Origin: Bacteroidota bacterium
Lineage (GTDB): Bacteria; Bacteroidota; Bacteroidia; Flavobacteriales_D; Crocinitomicaceae
Direction: 5' to 3'
Length of the DNA: 64,000 nt
Assembly (NCBI GenBank): GCA_016192075.1
Contig: JACPUU010000012.1
Span: 186,001-250,000, forward strand
Made by a program: the position numbers and the translations under genes. The notes below the pieces were generated by a model. That model worked only from the letters and a program-made list of their open reading frames with translations. It was not told the DNA's origin and ran no database searches. This document shows positions 11,284 to 20,900 of the stretch, in pieces (positions within the stretch are counted from its first letter, which is position 1; every line of letters starts with the position of its first letter).

Positions 11284-12345
11284 TTATTTGACACGGTTCA
11301 AGCCCATCGCTCTGAGCATCCAGTTTGGAAGGCGTTTTCCGGGTTTGCGTTTTTTCAGGTTGATATACCACCCCCATTTTTTCATCACCGGTACCTTGTG
11401 TGTTTCCACAAATTCAATCCAGTTTCCATCAGGGTCTTCAATGTATGAAAATCTGCCACCGGCTTCACCCATATCAAAGGTGCTTCCGCTGTCTACCGTA
11501 AAAGGGAAACCGGCTGCTTCACATTGTTGCTTTAATACGTCCATTCCCTGTACATCAAAACACAGGTGAATAAAGCCCCAGTCACCCCAGAATCTGTTTT
11601 CAAAAATTCTGCGCGGCGTGCGGTCTAATGCCTGAACGAGTTCAATTTTTGTTGGTCCCAATAATCTGGAGAAAGGCCCCATGCGTTCTTTTTTGTGACT
11701 GAGTAAAACACGTCTGAAACGTTGGGTTCCTGAAGGTAATCCGCTAAAGCAGCCAAATGTTCCGGTTTCATCGTATTCGATTATGTCGTAATCCAGAATA
11801 TCACGGTAGAGTTTTAACGAATTTTCGATATTGCTGACACCAATTAACGCACCGGCCACACCACCACATTTTGACGGATGCCCGGTATCTTTAAACCAGC
11901 CTGAGCCCTGTACTACATTGAAAATATTTCCGTTGGGGTCCTCGAGAAAATAATTGAATTCACCCGTTGGTGTTGTTCTGAGTTCTCCCAGAATTTTGAC
12001 ACCTTTTGATTTGTGATATTCAAAGCTGGCACGTACATCTCTTGATTTAATGCGGCATGCATAGGTTCCCAAATCACCCAGTTGAATTTCAAATTCAGGT
12101 TTGCAGGTTGGTCTGCTGGTAAACTGCCAGATTTCGAATCCGCCGCCGCTTTCCATACTCAGTGCCAGTGTTGCTGTACGGCTGTGTACAACTCCCCCGG
12201 TATAGCGGGTCATAAGCGGTGCTTCAGCAGCTTCTTCAAAAATACGGACATCGTTTCCAAACATCTCACGGTACCATTTCCAGATTGTTTGAACATCCGG
12301 TACACCAATTCCCATTTGCTGAATTCCAGAGATAATTTTTTCCAT
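11284..12345 (-). CDS. VOC (glyoxalase/dioxygenase) superfamily protein with two VOC units
   Basis: QMGIGVPDVQTIWKWYREMFGND; FNYFLEDPNGNIFNVVQG; ISNIENSLKLYRDIL; FSYIEDPDGNWIEFVETHK. Confidence 0.85.
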   Translation of the reverse strand: MEKIISGIQQMGIGVPDVQTIWKWYREMFGNDVRIFEEAAEAPLMTRYTGGVVHSRTATLALSMESGGGFEIWQFTSRPTCKPEFEIQLGDLGTYACRIKSRDVRASFEYHKSKGVKILGELRTTPTGEFNYFLEDPNGNIFNVVQGSGWFKDTGHPSKCGGVAGALIGVSNIENSLKLYRDILDYDIIEYDETGTFGCFSGLPSGTQRFRRVLLSHKKERMGPFSRLLGPTKIELVQALDRTPRRIFENRFWGDWGFIHLCFDVQGMDVLKQQCEAAGFPFTVDSGSTFDMGEAGGRFSYIEDPDGNWIEFVETHKVPVMKKWGWYINLKKRKPGKRLPNWMLRAMGLNRVK

Positions 12346-12387
12346 GCAGTAGATTTCTTTTTTTTTGACAAAGATAAATGTTTTAGG

Positions 12388-12590
12388 GAAGAGATTAAGG
12401 AGTAAGAATTTAAGGCGTAAGGGAGTAAGAAGTAAGGGGGTAAGATATTAAGGAGTAAGAAGTAAGGGAGCGAAAAATTAAGGAGTAAGAAGTTAAGGGA
12501 TAAGATATTAAGGAGTAAGAAATAAGGACTGTCTCTTCTCTCATCCCTCATGGCTCTTCCCTCATTCCTTATCCCTTCCAGCTCATTGTG
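12388..12590. repeat. Degenerate purine-rich direct repeats (aaggagtaagaagtaaggg-like) followed by a pyrimidine-rich tract
   Basis: Recurring aaggagtaagaa / gtaagaagtaaggg / gataagatattaaggagtaag units, then ctgtctcttctctcatccctcatggctcttccctc. Confidence 0.8.
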
Positions 12591-12616
12591 GTTCAATTTT
12601 TGTTACTTTTGGTTTT

Positions 12617-13087
12617 ATGAAAACGCTAATTGTCTGCCTTTTGTTATTACCTGCTGTTACCTGTATTTCGCAGGTTAAGCTATACCGGGGAGATTCTACC
12701 TTTGATTCAGATATTGCCTATACCATTGAGAATGGTTTTGTTTATCACGGTAATTCCACATTTAGCCGGAAAGTATTGTTTACCGTTTCAGACAACAAGG
12801 TTTACCTGGGGCAATCTACGTCATCATTTGATTGTCTTTATTCGTTTACAGATAAAAGTGTCTACCGCGGAGAGTCTCACTTTATTTCAGACCTCATTTA
12901 TACCATTGAAGACGGAAAAGTGTACCGCGGTAATTCTACCTTCTCAACCAACTGCGTATTAACGCTCGATGACACCCGCTTGTACATGGGTGATTCTACC
13001 TTTTCGTCAGACCTGATTATGACTATTTCTGGTACTGACACTGTGCTCTCACTGGCATTGCTTGCCTGTATTGCAGGACCTTATTAA
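12617..13087 (+). CDS. Exported protein of six approximately 20-aa tandem repeats
   Basis: Signal peptide; units KLYRGDSTFDSDIAYTIENG, FVYHGNSTFSRKVLFTVSDN, KVYLGQSTSSFDCLYSFTDK, SVYRGESHFISDLIYTIEDG, KVYRGNSTFSTNCVLTLDDT, RLYMGDSTFSSDLIMTISGT. Confidence 0.8.
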   Translation: MKTLIVCLLLLPAVTCISQVKLYRGDSTFDSDIAYTIENGFVYHGNSTFSRKVLFTVSDNKVYLGQSTSSFDCLYSFTDKSVYRGESHFISDLIYTIEDGKVYRGNSTFSTNCVLTLDDTRLYMGDSTFSSDLIMTISGTDTVLSLALLACIAGPY

Positions 13088-13101
13088 ACTGGTAAAGTGA
13101 C

Positions 13102-15066
13102 ATGAAAGCGGTTTACCTGATTCGGAGTTTAGCGGTTTTTTTTCTTCTTGTTCCGTTTACGTCACATGCGCAGGTAATGATTGCAGAACCTGCAAAAGAG
13201 TTAGGTGAAATTTATGAAAACGGCGGAAAAATTACCACCACGTTTACGTTACGGAATCCTTATCCTGTTGACACCATTCACATTCTGAATATTGAAACAT
13301 CCTGCGGCTGTACAGCTATTTTAACCCAGGATACACTGATCAGACCCAATTCAACTCTTGAGCTGGAAGTAAGTTATGATCCCTCAGGCCGACTGGGACT
13401 TTTTGTTAAAAGTATTGCTGTTGAAACCCGCACCGGCAAATCTGATTTCAGCACGCTGTATCTCAAAATTTCAGGCAATGTCATTTCTGAAACGGCTCTT
13501 GTAAAACCGGAACTCACCCAGTTGCTTGATTACAAAGTAGCCCCCATTTACTTTTATCCCATAACGGCTTTTGACACATCTTACCTTGATTTCAGTTATA
13601 TTATTTCATTTGTGAACGACCTTACCTATGAGATCGATTTCTATCAGTTTACCACCATTGGATTTGAAATTGGTGTCAGCAGTCAGAAAGAGATTGAAAC
13701 ACTTGAATACCTGTTGAATTATTCGCGCGCCAAATTATTACGTGAATTCAAACGCAGGGGCTTTTTTGTGTCAACCGTGTTTTTTGATGAACCTGTTTTT
13801 AAAATAGAAGAGATACCGGTTTGGGCGGCAGCGCGCATCAAAGTTTACTCCTCTAATTTTAATACCGAATTTGAGGAAGAAAGTGTGGTACGTATTTCAG
13901 GCAGTGATTTTGTGGAGAATATTGACATGGCGCTCGATCACCAGCGGTTTAATATGCCAGATTATGAAACACTGCTGAATGAAGTGAATTTTGAAATGCT
14001 GGAGGGAAAACTCTTTATGAACAGCAGGCTTGAACTGCGCGGTGTCATTCTCACCCCCGCAAATGTTTCAGACGACGAACGGCAGAAACTAAAAAACAAA
14101 CTATCAAAACTGCTGTTTAAAAGACTCAAAAAATTAACCGGCATAACGAAAGAAAATGTTTCCATTGCGTTTGATTCGTTAGGCGTGCATCCTGAAAATA
14201 AATACCGGTTTATGTTGTGGGACAAAGATGATGAACAGGATCAGCAGAAATATCGTTTTGAGGTAAAAGAAGATGTGATAACGCCGCCGCTTTTACCAAC
14301 CTTTAAACAATCCATGCTTACCCGAACCACGCTGGATACAACCAGCCAGGACTTCAAACATTTCTGGAAAAACCTGGTACTGAATTACCAGGCAGGACAC
14401 GCTATTAACATCGTTATTGAATCTTCCGTTTCTCAGATTCCACGCAACGCCGGAGATGACAACCTGGTTATTGCCCGCAAAAGAGCGACTGAAATCAGTG
14501 AAACACTTTCACAGCTGTTCAAAAATGAAACAAACGGAGGGGAGCTCAATTTTATTCTGAAACCGGTTGTGCAAGGTCCCGGGTATACACCGCAATTAAA
14601 AAAGCTGGTAGATTATGCGCAGTATGAATACATTAATCTGATTCCAACCACCCATGCCAATGGTAATGACAAAGACCTTAACCCACAGCCATACCAGGTG
14701 AATTTTGATTACTATTTCAATGGGGTAGATACGGCGTCGTGGCTGTTTGACAAGTTTGCAACCTATCTGGCAGCGGCGGTAGAGCAGGATGGTTACGTAG
14801 AGCTGCGCATCGAGTCCAGCATTTCAAAGGTACCGGTAGAACATGATTTGCCAAATGAATACCTGGTTTACAGCCGTGCATACGAAAGTGAGAAACGTTT
14901 GCGGCTTTACCTGCGCAGAAAATTAATTGATGACAACCGGATTTTGTTTACAGAACAACGTTACCTTGTACAGGGACCTGAATATGACGGAACCATCCCA
15001 ATACTCCAGTTCCGTAAATTTCAATATGTAAAAATTGTCCCACAAAAATTTTTAACGCAGGAATAA
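13102..15066 (+). CDS. DUF1573-like N-terminal domain protein with repeated C-terminal modules
   Basis: AEPAKELGEIYENGGKITTTFTLRNPYPVDTIHILNIETSCGCT matches the DUF1573 pattern; repeated (I/V)IESS(V/I)S(Q/K)(I/V)P...VQGPxY modules. Confidence 0.7.
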   Translation: MKAVYLIRSLAVFFLLVPFTSHAQVMIAEPAKELGEIYENGGKITTTFTLRNPYPVDTIHILNIETSCGCTAILTQDTLIRPNSTLELEVSYDPSGRLGLFVKSIAVETRTGKSDFSTLYLKISGNVISETALVKPELTQLLDYKVAPIYFYPITAFDTSYLDFSYIISFVNDLTYEIDFYQFTTIGFEIGVSSQKEIETLEYLLNYSRAKLLREFKRRGFFVSTVFFDEPVFKIEEIPVWAAARIKVYSSNFNTEFEEESVVRISGSDFVENIDMALDHQRFNMPDYETLLNEVNFEMLEGKLFMNSRLELRGVILTPANVSDDERQKLKNKLSKLLFKRLKKLTGITKENVSIAFDSLGVHPENKYRFMLWDKDDEQDQQKYRFEVKEDVITPPLLPTFKQSMLTRTTLDTTSQDFKHFWKNLVLNYQAGHAINIVIESSVSQIPRNAGDDNLVIARKRATEISETLSQLFKNETNGGELNFILKPVVQGPGYTPQLKKLVDYAQYEYINLIPTTHANGNDKDLNPQPYQVNFDYYFNGVDTASWLFDKFATYLAAAVEQDGYVELRIESSISKVPVEHDLPNEYLVYSRAYESEKRLRLYLRRKLIDDNRILFTEQRYLVQGPEYDGTIPILQFRKFQYVKIVPQKFLTQE

Positions 15067-15069
15067 ATT

Positions 15070-15573
15070 ATGAAATCACGTATTATTTTGATCACCTTTC
15101 TGGTGTTTGCCACCGGCCGTATGTTTGCCCACAGTTATTTTGTATCTACCGCCAATATGGAGTATGACGCAGTTACCAAATCCATGGAAGTTTCACTGAA
15201 AATGACGGCGCATGATTTTGAACACATTCTTGAAAATAAGTTTGTGCAGCGCATTCATATAGAAAATGTGGCTGACACATCTGAGATAGGCTTATTTATA
15301 CAGGCTTACCTGAAAGAACATTTTGTAATTACGTCCGGCGGAGAGCAGCCTTTATTTGGATACGTTGGCAAAGAAGTAACGCTTCGGGATGAGCTTTTTT
15401 TCTACATTACCTTCAGTGGAATAAAAGATCCTGAAACCATTCAAATAAAAAACACACTGCTCTTCACAGAATTTCCCCAACAGCAGAATATTGTGCATTA
15501 TAAGTGGGGAGAACGGGCCAAAAGCGTAACTTTAGTCGCCGCTAAACCCGAGGCCGAACTCAAATTAGACTAA
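15070..15573 (+). CDS. Exported DUF6702-like hypothetical protein
   Basis: Signal peptide then HSYFVSTANMEYDAVTKSMEVSLKMTAHDFE. Confidence 0.65.
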   Translation: MKSRIILITFLVFATGRMFAHSYFVSTANMEYDAVTKSMEVSLKMTAHDFEHILENKFVQRIHIENVADTSEIGLFIQAYLKEHFVITSGGEQPLFGYVGKEVTLRDELFFYITFSGIKDPETIQIKNTLLFTEFPQQQNIVHYKWGERAKSVTLVAAKPEAELKLD

Positions 15574-15577
15574 CCCC

Positions 15578-17845
15578 ATGAAACGAATAAAGCTCCAGCT
15601 TTTGCTCATTCTGTTGCCTGTAATACCCTATGCACAGGCCGATAAATTTGCCCAGTTGTACGATGAATTTGCTACCCCCAACGGGTACAGGAATGCTTCC
15701 GGCGCACCGGGACCAGACTATTACCAGCAGCAGGCCAATTACGTTATTCAGGTAACGTTGAACGATGAAAAACAGCAGATTCAGGGTAAAGAAACGGTTA
15801 CCTATATCAACAACTCACCGGATCCGCTTGCCTATTTATGGTTGCAGCTTGATCAGAATATTCAGAAACCCGACTCAGACAATAACCTGACCGAGACCGG
15901 TGATATTGAATCACTGGCGAGTCCCTGGGCACTGAACGGAAGGCTTAAATCAATGGAGTTTGATGGCGGTTATAAAGACCTGGAAGTGACAGATGCCGAA
16001 GGTAACAAATTGCCTTTTACCGTTGTTGGAACCATGATGCGCATTGACCTGGACAAGCCGCTTTTGAACGGCAGCAGTTTTTCGTTCAACGTAAAATGGT
16101 GGTTTAACATCAATAACCGCATGGAACTGGGAGGCCGTTCAGGCTATGAATATTTTAAAGAAGAAGACAATTACCTCTATACCATTGCCCAGTTTTTTCC
16201 GCGCATGTGTGTATACAATGATGTTGAAGGCTGGCAGAACAAACAGTTTTTAGGTGCCGGTGAATTTACACTGCCGTTTGGAAATTACGATGTTCAGATC
16301 ACGGTACCCGAAGATCATATTGTTGCAGCAACGGGTGAATTGCAGAATGCTACCAAAATATTAACCAAAGAGCAGCAGGAACGCTGGAAAAAAGCACTCA
16401 CATCCGATGAGCCTGTTTTTATTGTAACACCCGAAGAGGCCATTGCCAATGAAAAAGACAAATCCAAAGCAACCAAAACCTGGCATTTTAAGGCAACCAA
16501 CGTGCGCGATTTTGCTTTTGCCTCATCCCGCAAATTTATGTGGGATGCACAGGTGGTAAAACAAGAGAGTAAAAATGTAATGGCCATGTCGTATTACCCG
16601 AAAGAAGGTAATCCGCTGTGGGAAAAATATTCAACCCGTGTAGTTGCCCAAACACTGAAAACCTATTCTAAATATACCTTCGATTACCCGTATCCGGTAG
16701 CCATTTCTGTTCATGCCGCTTCCATTGGTATGGAATACCCGATGATTTGTTTTAACGGCGGCAGACCTGATGAAGATGGAACGTATAATGAACGGACCAA
16801 ATATGGAATGATGTCTGTTATCATTCACGAAGTAGGTCACAACTATTTTCCCATGATTATCAATTCCGATGAGCGTCAGTGGACCTGGATGGATGAAGGG
16901 TTGAATACCTTTCTGCAATATCTGACTGAACAGGAATGGCAGCGCGATTATCCATCACGCCGCGGGCCGGCGCACCTGATTGTAGATTATATGAATGGCA
17001 GCAATACCAACCAGGTTCCTATCATGACCAATTCAGAACAGCTGGTCCAGTTTGGAAATAACGCATACGGTAAACCAGCAACAGCACTTAACATTCTGCG
17101 TGAAACCATTCTGGGGCGTGAGCTTTTTGATTTTGCATTTAAGACGTATGCCAACCGCTGGATGTTTAAACACCCAACGCCTGAAGATTTTTTCAGAACC
17201 ATGGAAGATGCCAGTGGTGTTGACCTTGACTGGTTCTGGAGAGGGTGGTTTTATACAACAGATTATGTCGATATTTCAATCAACAGTGTTAAATGGTATC
17301 AGTTGAATACACATAATCCTGAAATAGAAAATCAATTTGCTGAAACGCAATACAACCAAAGTGATAAAAACATTTCTGAAATCCGTAACAAAGAAGATAT
17401 CAAACAAACGGAAAATGAAAAAAATCCGTCGCTGAATGATCAGTACAATACAGCTGATCCGTTTGCCGTAACAGAAGAAGATAAACAGAACTATGAAAAA
17501 TTTTTGGGTGAACTTTCTGACGATGACAAAAAAATGCTGAGTGCTGGGTATCATTTTTACCAGGTAGATTTTGAAAATAAGGGAGGCCTGGTGATGCCGC
17601 TTATTGTAAAGTTTACATTCAAGGATGGAACAACTGAAATGATGCGGATTCCGGCTGAGGTATGGCGCTACAACAATGTGGCTATATCAAAAGTATTCAT
17701 CTTCAAAAAAGAAGTGGCAACCGTTGAACTGGATCCTTTGCTGGAGACTGCAGATTGTGACGTGGAAAATAATAACTGGCCGCGCAAATCAGTTCCTTCA
17801 CGTTTTGATGCCTTTAAAGAAAAAGGCTGGGACGGTAAGTGGTAA
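15578..17845 (+). CDS. M1-family metallopeptidase
   Basis: HEVGHN zinc motif followed by WMDEGLNTFLQY; GMEYPM motif; signal peptide. Confidence 0.93.
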   Translation: MKRIKLQLLLILLPVIPYAQADKFAQLYDEFATPNGYRNASGAPGPDYYQQQANYVIQVTLNDEKQQIQGKETVTYINNSPDPLAYLWLQLDQNIQKPDSDNNLTETGDIESLASPWALNGRLKSMEFDGGYKDLEVTDAEGNKLPFTVVGTMMRIDLDKPLLNGSSFSFNVKWWFNINNRMELGGRSGYEYFKEEDNYLYTIAQFFPRMCVYNDVEGWQNKQFLGAGEFTLPFGNYDVQITVPEDHIVAATGELQNATKILTKEQQERWKKALTSDEPVFIVTPEEAIANEKDKSKATKTWHFKATNVRDFAFASSRKFMWDAQVVKQESKNVMAMSYYPKEGNPLWEKYSTRVVAQTLKTYSKYTFDYPYPVAISVHAASIGMEYPMICFNGGRPDEDGTYNERTKYGMMSVIIHEVGHNYFPMIINSDERQWTWMDEGLNTFLQYLTEQEWQRDYPSRRGPAHLIVDYMNGSNTNQVPIMTNSEQLVQFGNNAYGKPATALNILRETILGRELFDFAFKTYANRWMFKHPTPEDFFRTMEDASGVDLDWFWRGWFYTTDYVDISINSVKWYQLNTHNPEIENQFAETQYNQSDKNISEIRNKEDIKQTENEKNPSLNDQYNTADPFAVTEEDKQNYEKFLGELSDDDKKMLSAGYHFYQVDFENKGGLVMPLIVKFTFKDGTTEMMRIPAEVWRYNNVAISKVFIFKKEVATVELDPLLETADCDVENNNWPRKSVPSRFDAFKEKGWDGKW

Positions 17846-17923
17846 CACACCCCTGATTTAGAAAAGGTTGTATTGGTGAACCTGCCAAAAAACAACTGTT
17901 TAGGTTCGTTCACAGAAGGTTTG

Positions 17924-17931
17924 TACATTTG
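17924..17931 (+). promoter_or_regulatory. Possible Bacteroidetes -7 box (TACATTTG) upstream of 17961 CDS
   Basis: Matches TAnnTTTG; -33 element not clear. Confidence 0.4.
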
Positions 17932-17960
17932 AAAGAATCAAACCGGTTTCACCTGTTTCT

Positions 17961-20900
17961 ATGCGTCTGATTTTAGGATTGGTCTTTTTTGCGCATGTTT
18001 CTGCTTTTTCGCAGGAGTATCCGGTTACTTATTATTCTTCCAAAGAAGGTCTTGCAAATTCAGGTGTAACTGCTATCTGTCAGGATAAGAAAGGCAATCT
18101 CTGGTTCGCTACATTTGGTGGCGGTGTATCTCAATACAACGGTAATTCATTCCGCAATTTTGGATTTGAACAGGGGTTAACCGAATTGTTGACCAGAACT
18201 GTGGCGGAAGATTCAAAAGGCCGGCTCTTTGCAGGAACTTCCGGCGGCGGCGTTTTTGTCATTGAAAATGATTCGGCACGCCCGTTCAGGAATGAGCAAT
18301 TACCCGATGAAGTATTCATGATTCATGTGGCAGAAAACGGAATTATCTGGTTAGGAACCAATGAGGGTGTTTTTACCATTGATGAAAAAGACTCTGTAAC
18401 AAATTTTACAACAGCACACAACATGCTGGCCGGTCCCATTACACACATCAATTCAGATGCTGCGGGCAATGTCTGGTTTGCGTATGATGAGTTTATCGGC
18501 TTGTTTTGTTATACCGGCACTGAACTTATTCAATTCAACGCTGCCAATGGATTAACAGATGGACGAATCAACAATACGTTTCATGATTCGGCTGAAAACA
18601 CCTGGGTTGCGGCGTATGACGGATTGTATAAAATATCCAAAGGCAGCACAAATGCAGTAAAAATTAACGCAGCCGGAATTCCGGATTATTATTTGTTTGA
18701 TTTTGCAGAGCCGGTTAAGGGCATATTGGCTATTGGTACACAGGCTGACGGAATTCTCTTTTACGATGTCAGCACCAACCGGGTGATTCGTAAAATCGGT
18801 CTGCAGAACGGACTCAAAGGAGCTATTGTTTTCAGGGTATTTGCAGACTATGAGAATAACCTCTGGGTCAGTAACTGGGGCGAAGGGATTGCCTGTTTTA
18901 ATTTTAGTGGCTTTACAAAATATGCTGAAGGTAACGGACTGAACGCGCGAATTATCAATCACCTGTTCAAGGTTGAAAATGGATTTTTGGTTTCTACCTC
19001 ACAGGGACTTTTCAGTTTCCAGGGAAATGCATTTTCACCCTTGCTGCCAGGTAAAATTACAGGTGGAATCAGCTGCACATACAAAGCAGGCGAAACATTT
19101 TTTTGTGCCCGTGAACGTGATTTACTGGTGTATAAAAACGGTGCGGTTAAAACATTTGAACAACCCTGGAATCTGAATGTAAGAGCGATTATAGCAGACC
19201 GCCAGGGTACTGTTTATACAGCAAGCAGATCAGGTGGCATTGCTTATTTTGACGGTGAGCAGTTTGTGCCCGTTCAGGATACTGCCATAGCTTCTATTGG
19301 CTTTTACTACACAGCTATCTGTGATTCAAAAGGGAATTTGTGGTTTGGGTCGTGGGGCGCAGGACTCGTTTGTTTTGACGGAAAAAAATGGTTTCGGCTT
19401 ACAACTGCCGATGGGTTGCCATCGGATAAAATTACGGCACTGACTGAAGACAAAAACGGAAACATGGTAGTGGGCACCGCCGGTGGCGGAATTGCAATTC
19501 GTACCAATGAGGGGTTTCATATCATTCAGGTGTCAGATGGGCTGGCGTCAAACTCGGTTTATTCACTTTCAACCGATGCTGATAATACCATTTGGGCCGG
19601 ATTTTCAGGTAGCATTTCACACATCATTATGCCCGGTTACAAGGTGATAAATTATTCTACGGAGGCTGGTTTTGAGGGGGATTGTCTTTACAACAGCATC
19701 CTGGCTGACAGCAATTCCGTCTGGTTTGGGACCAATAATTTTTTGTGGCGATACAGTGACGCTGATGTTATTCCCCGCAAACTAAGTCTGCGAATTTACC
19801 TGGAAGAGGTGTGGGCAAATACCCGGTCAATTTCCAGGTTGGTTCAACCGGATCTGGCTTACACTGAAAATAAAATCACATTTAAATTCAGCAATACGCA
19901 GATCTATGACAATGCCAGCGTAAAATATGTCTACCGACTGATTGGGATTGACAGTGCCTTTTCAAGCCCTTCCACGCAGGATGAAATTACATTTCATGAA
20001 CTGGCACCGGGTTCGTATACTTTTGAGGCGAAGGCTTGCCTGGATGGCACGTGCTCTGAATCTCCGGTCTTGTTTCCATTTACCATTTCACCCCCGTTCT
20101 GGAAAACCTGGTGGTTTATTTCGCTCACAGTTATTTTAAGCGTTGTACTGATCTGGATTTTTGTGCGCTACCGCGAATATAAATTAGTGATGCGCCAGCA
20201 GGAACTTGAGCAAACAGTAGCTGAACGTACCATTGAAATAAGGGAGCAAAAGAAAATTGTAGAAGAAAAAAACAAAGAAATTATTGACAGTATTTCGTAC
20301 GCAAAGCGCTTGCAGGATGCGATATTGCCTCCGTTGAAACTGGTGCGTGAATACCTGAACGAAAGTTTTATTCTGTACAAGCCCAAAGACATTGTTGCCG
20401 GTGATTTTTACTGGTTTGAATCCTTCGCTGAAGCTTCGGATTCGAAACGTCCTTTTGCTGGAGCTTCGGATTCGAAACATCCTTTCGCTGGAGCTTCGGA
20501 TTCGAAACATCCTTTCGCTGGAGCTTCGGATTCGAAACGTCCCTTCGCTGGAGCTTCGGATTCGAAACATCCCTTCGCTGGAGCTTCGGATTCGAAACGT
20601 CCTTTCGCTGGAGCTTCGGATTCGAAACATCCCTTCGCTGGAGCTTCGGATTCTGGTGAAGCGAATAGTACTGGTAATTCAGATTCGCGGGAATTGATTT
20701 TGTTTGCTGCGGCAGATTGTACAGGTCACGGTGTGCCAGGCGCTATGGTGAGCGTGGTTTGTAATAATAGTCTGAACCGTGCTATCCGTGAGTATGGAAT
20801 CACCGATCCTGGAAAAATACTGGATAAAACGCGGGAACTGGTTATCCGTGAATTTGAAAAATCAAGTGATGAGGTGAAAGATGGAATGGATATTTCACTT

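Noticed and set aside
12388-12530. Possible CRISPR array
   Set aside because: Units are degenerate and irregular with no unique spacers of constant length, and there are no cas genes.
12210-12596. 128-aa minus-strand ORF rich in Leu/Phe/Tyr repeats (LNILSLNFLLLNF...)
   Set aside because: It is the translation of the low-complexity purine repeat and overlaps the start of the VOC gene; no credible coding signal.
20431-20653. Possible CRISPR array
   Set aside because: Direct 30-bp tandem repeats with no spacers, inside an open coding frame.
20184-20697. Alternative-frame repeat ORFs (FRIRSSSE... on minus, LRIRNVLSLE... on plus)
   Set aside because: By-products of the 30-bp minisatellite within the real SpoIIE-domain frame.
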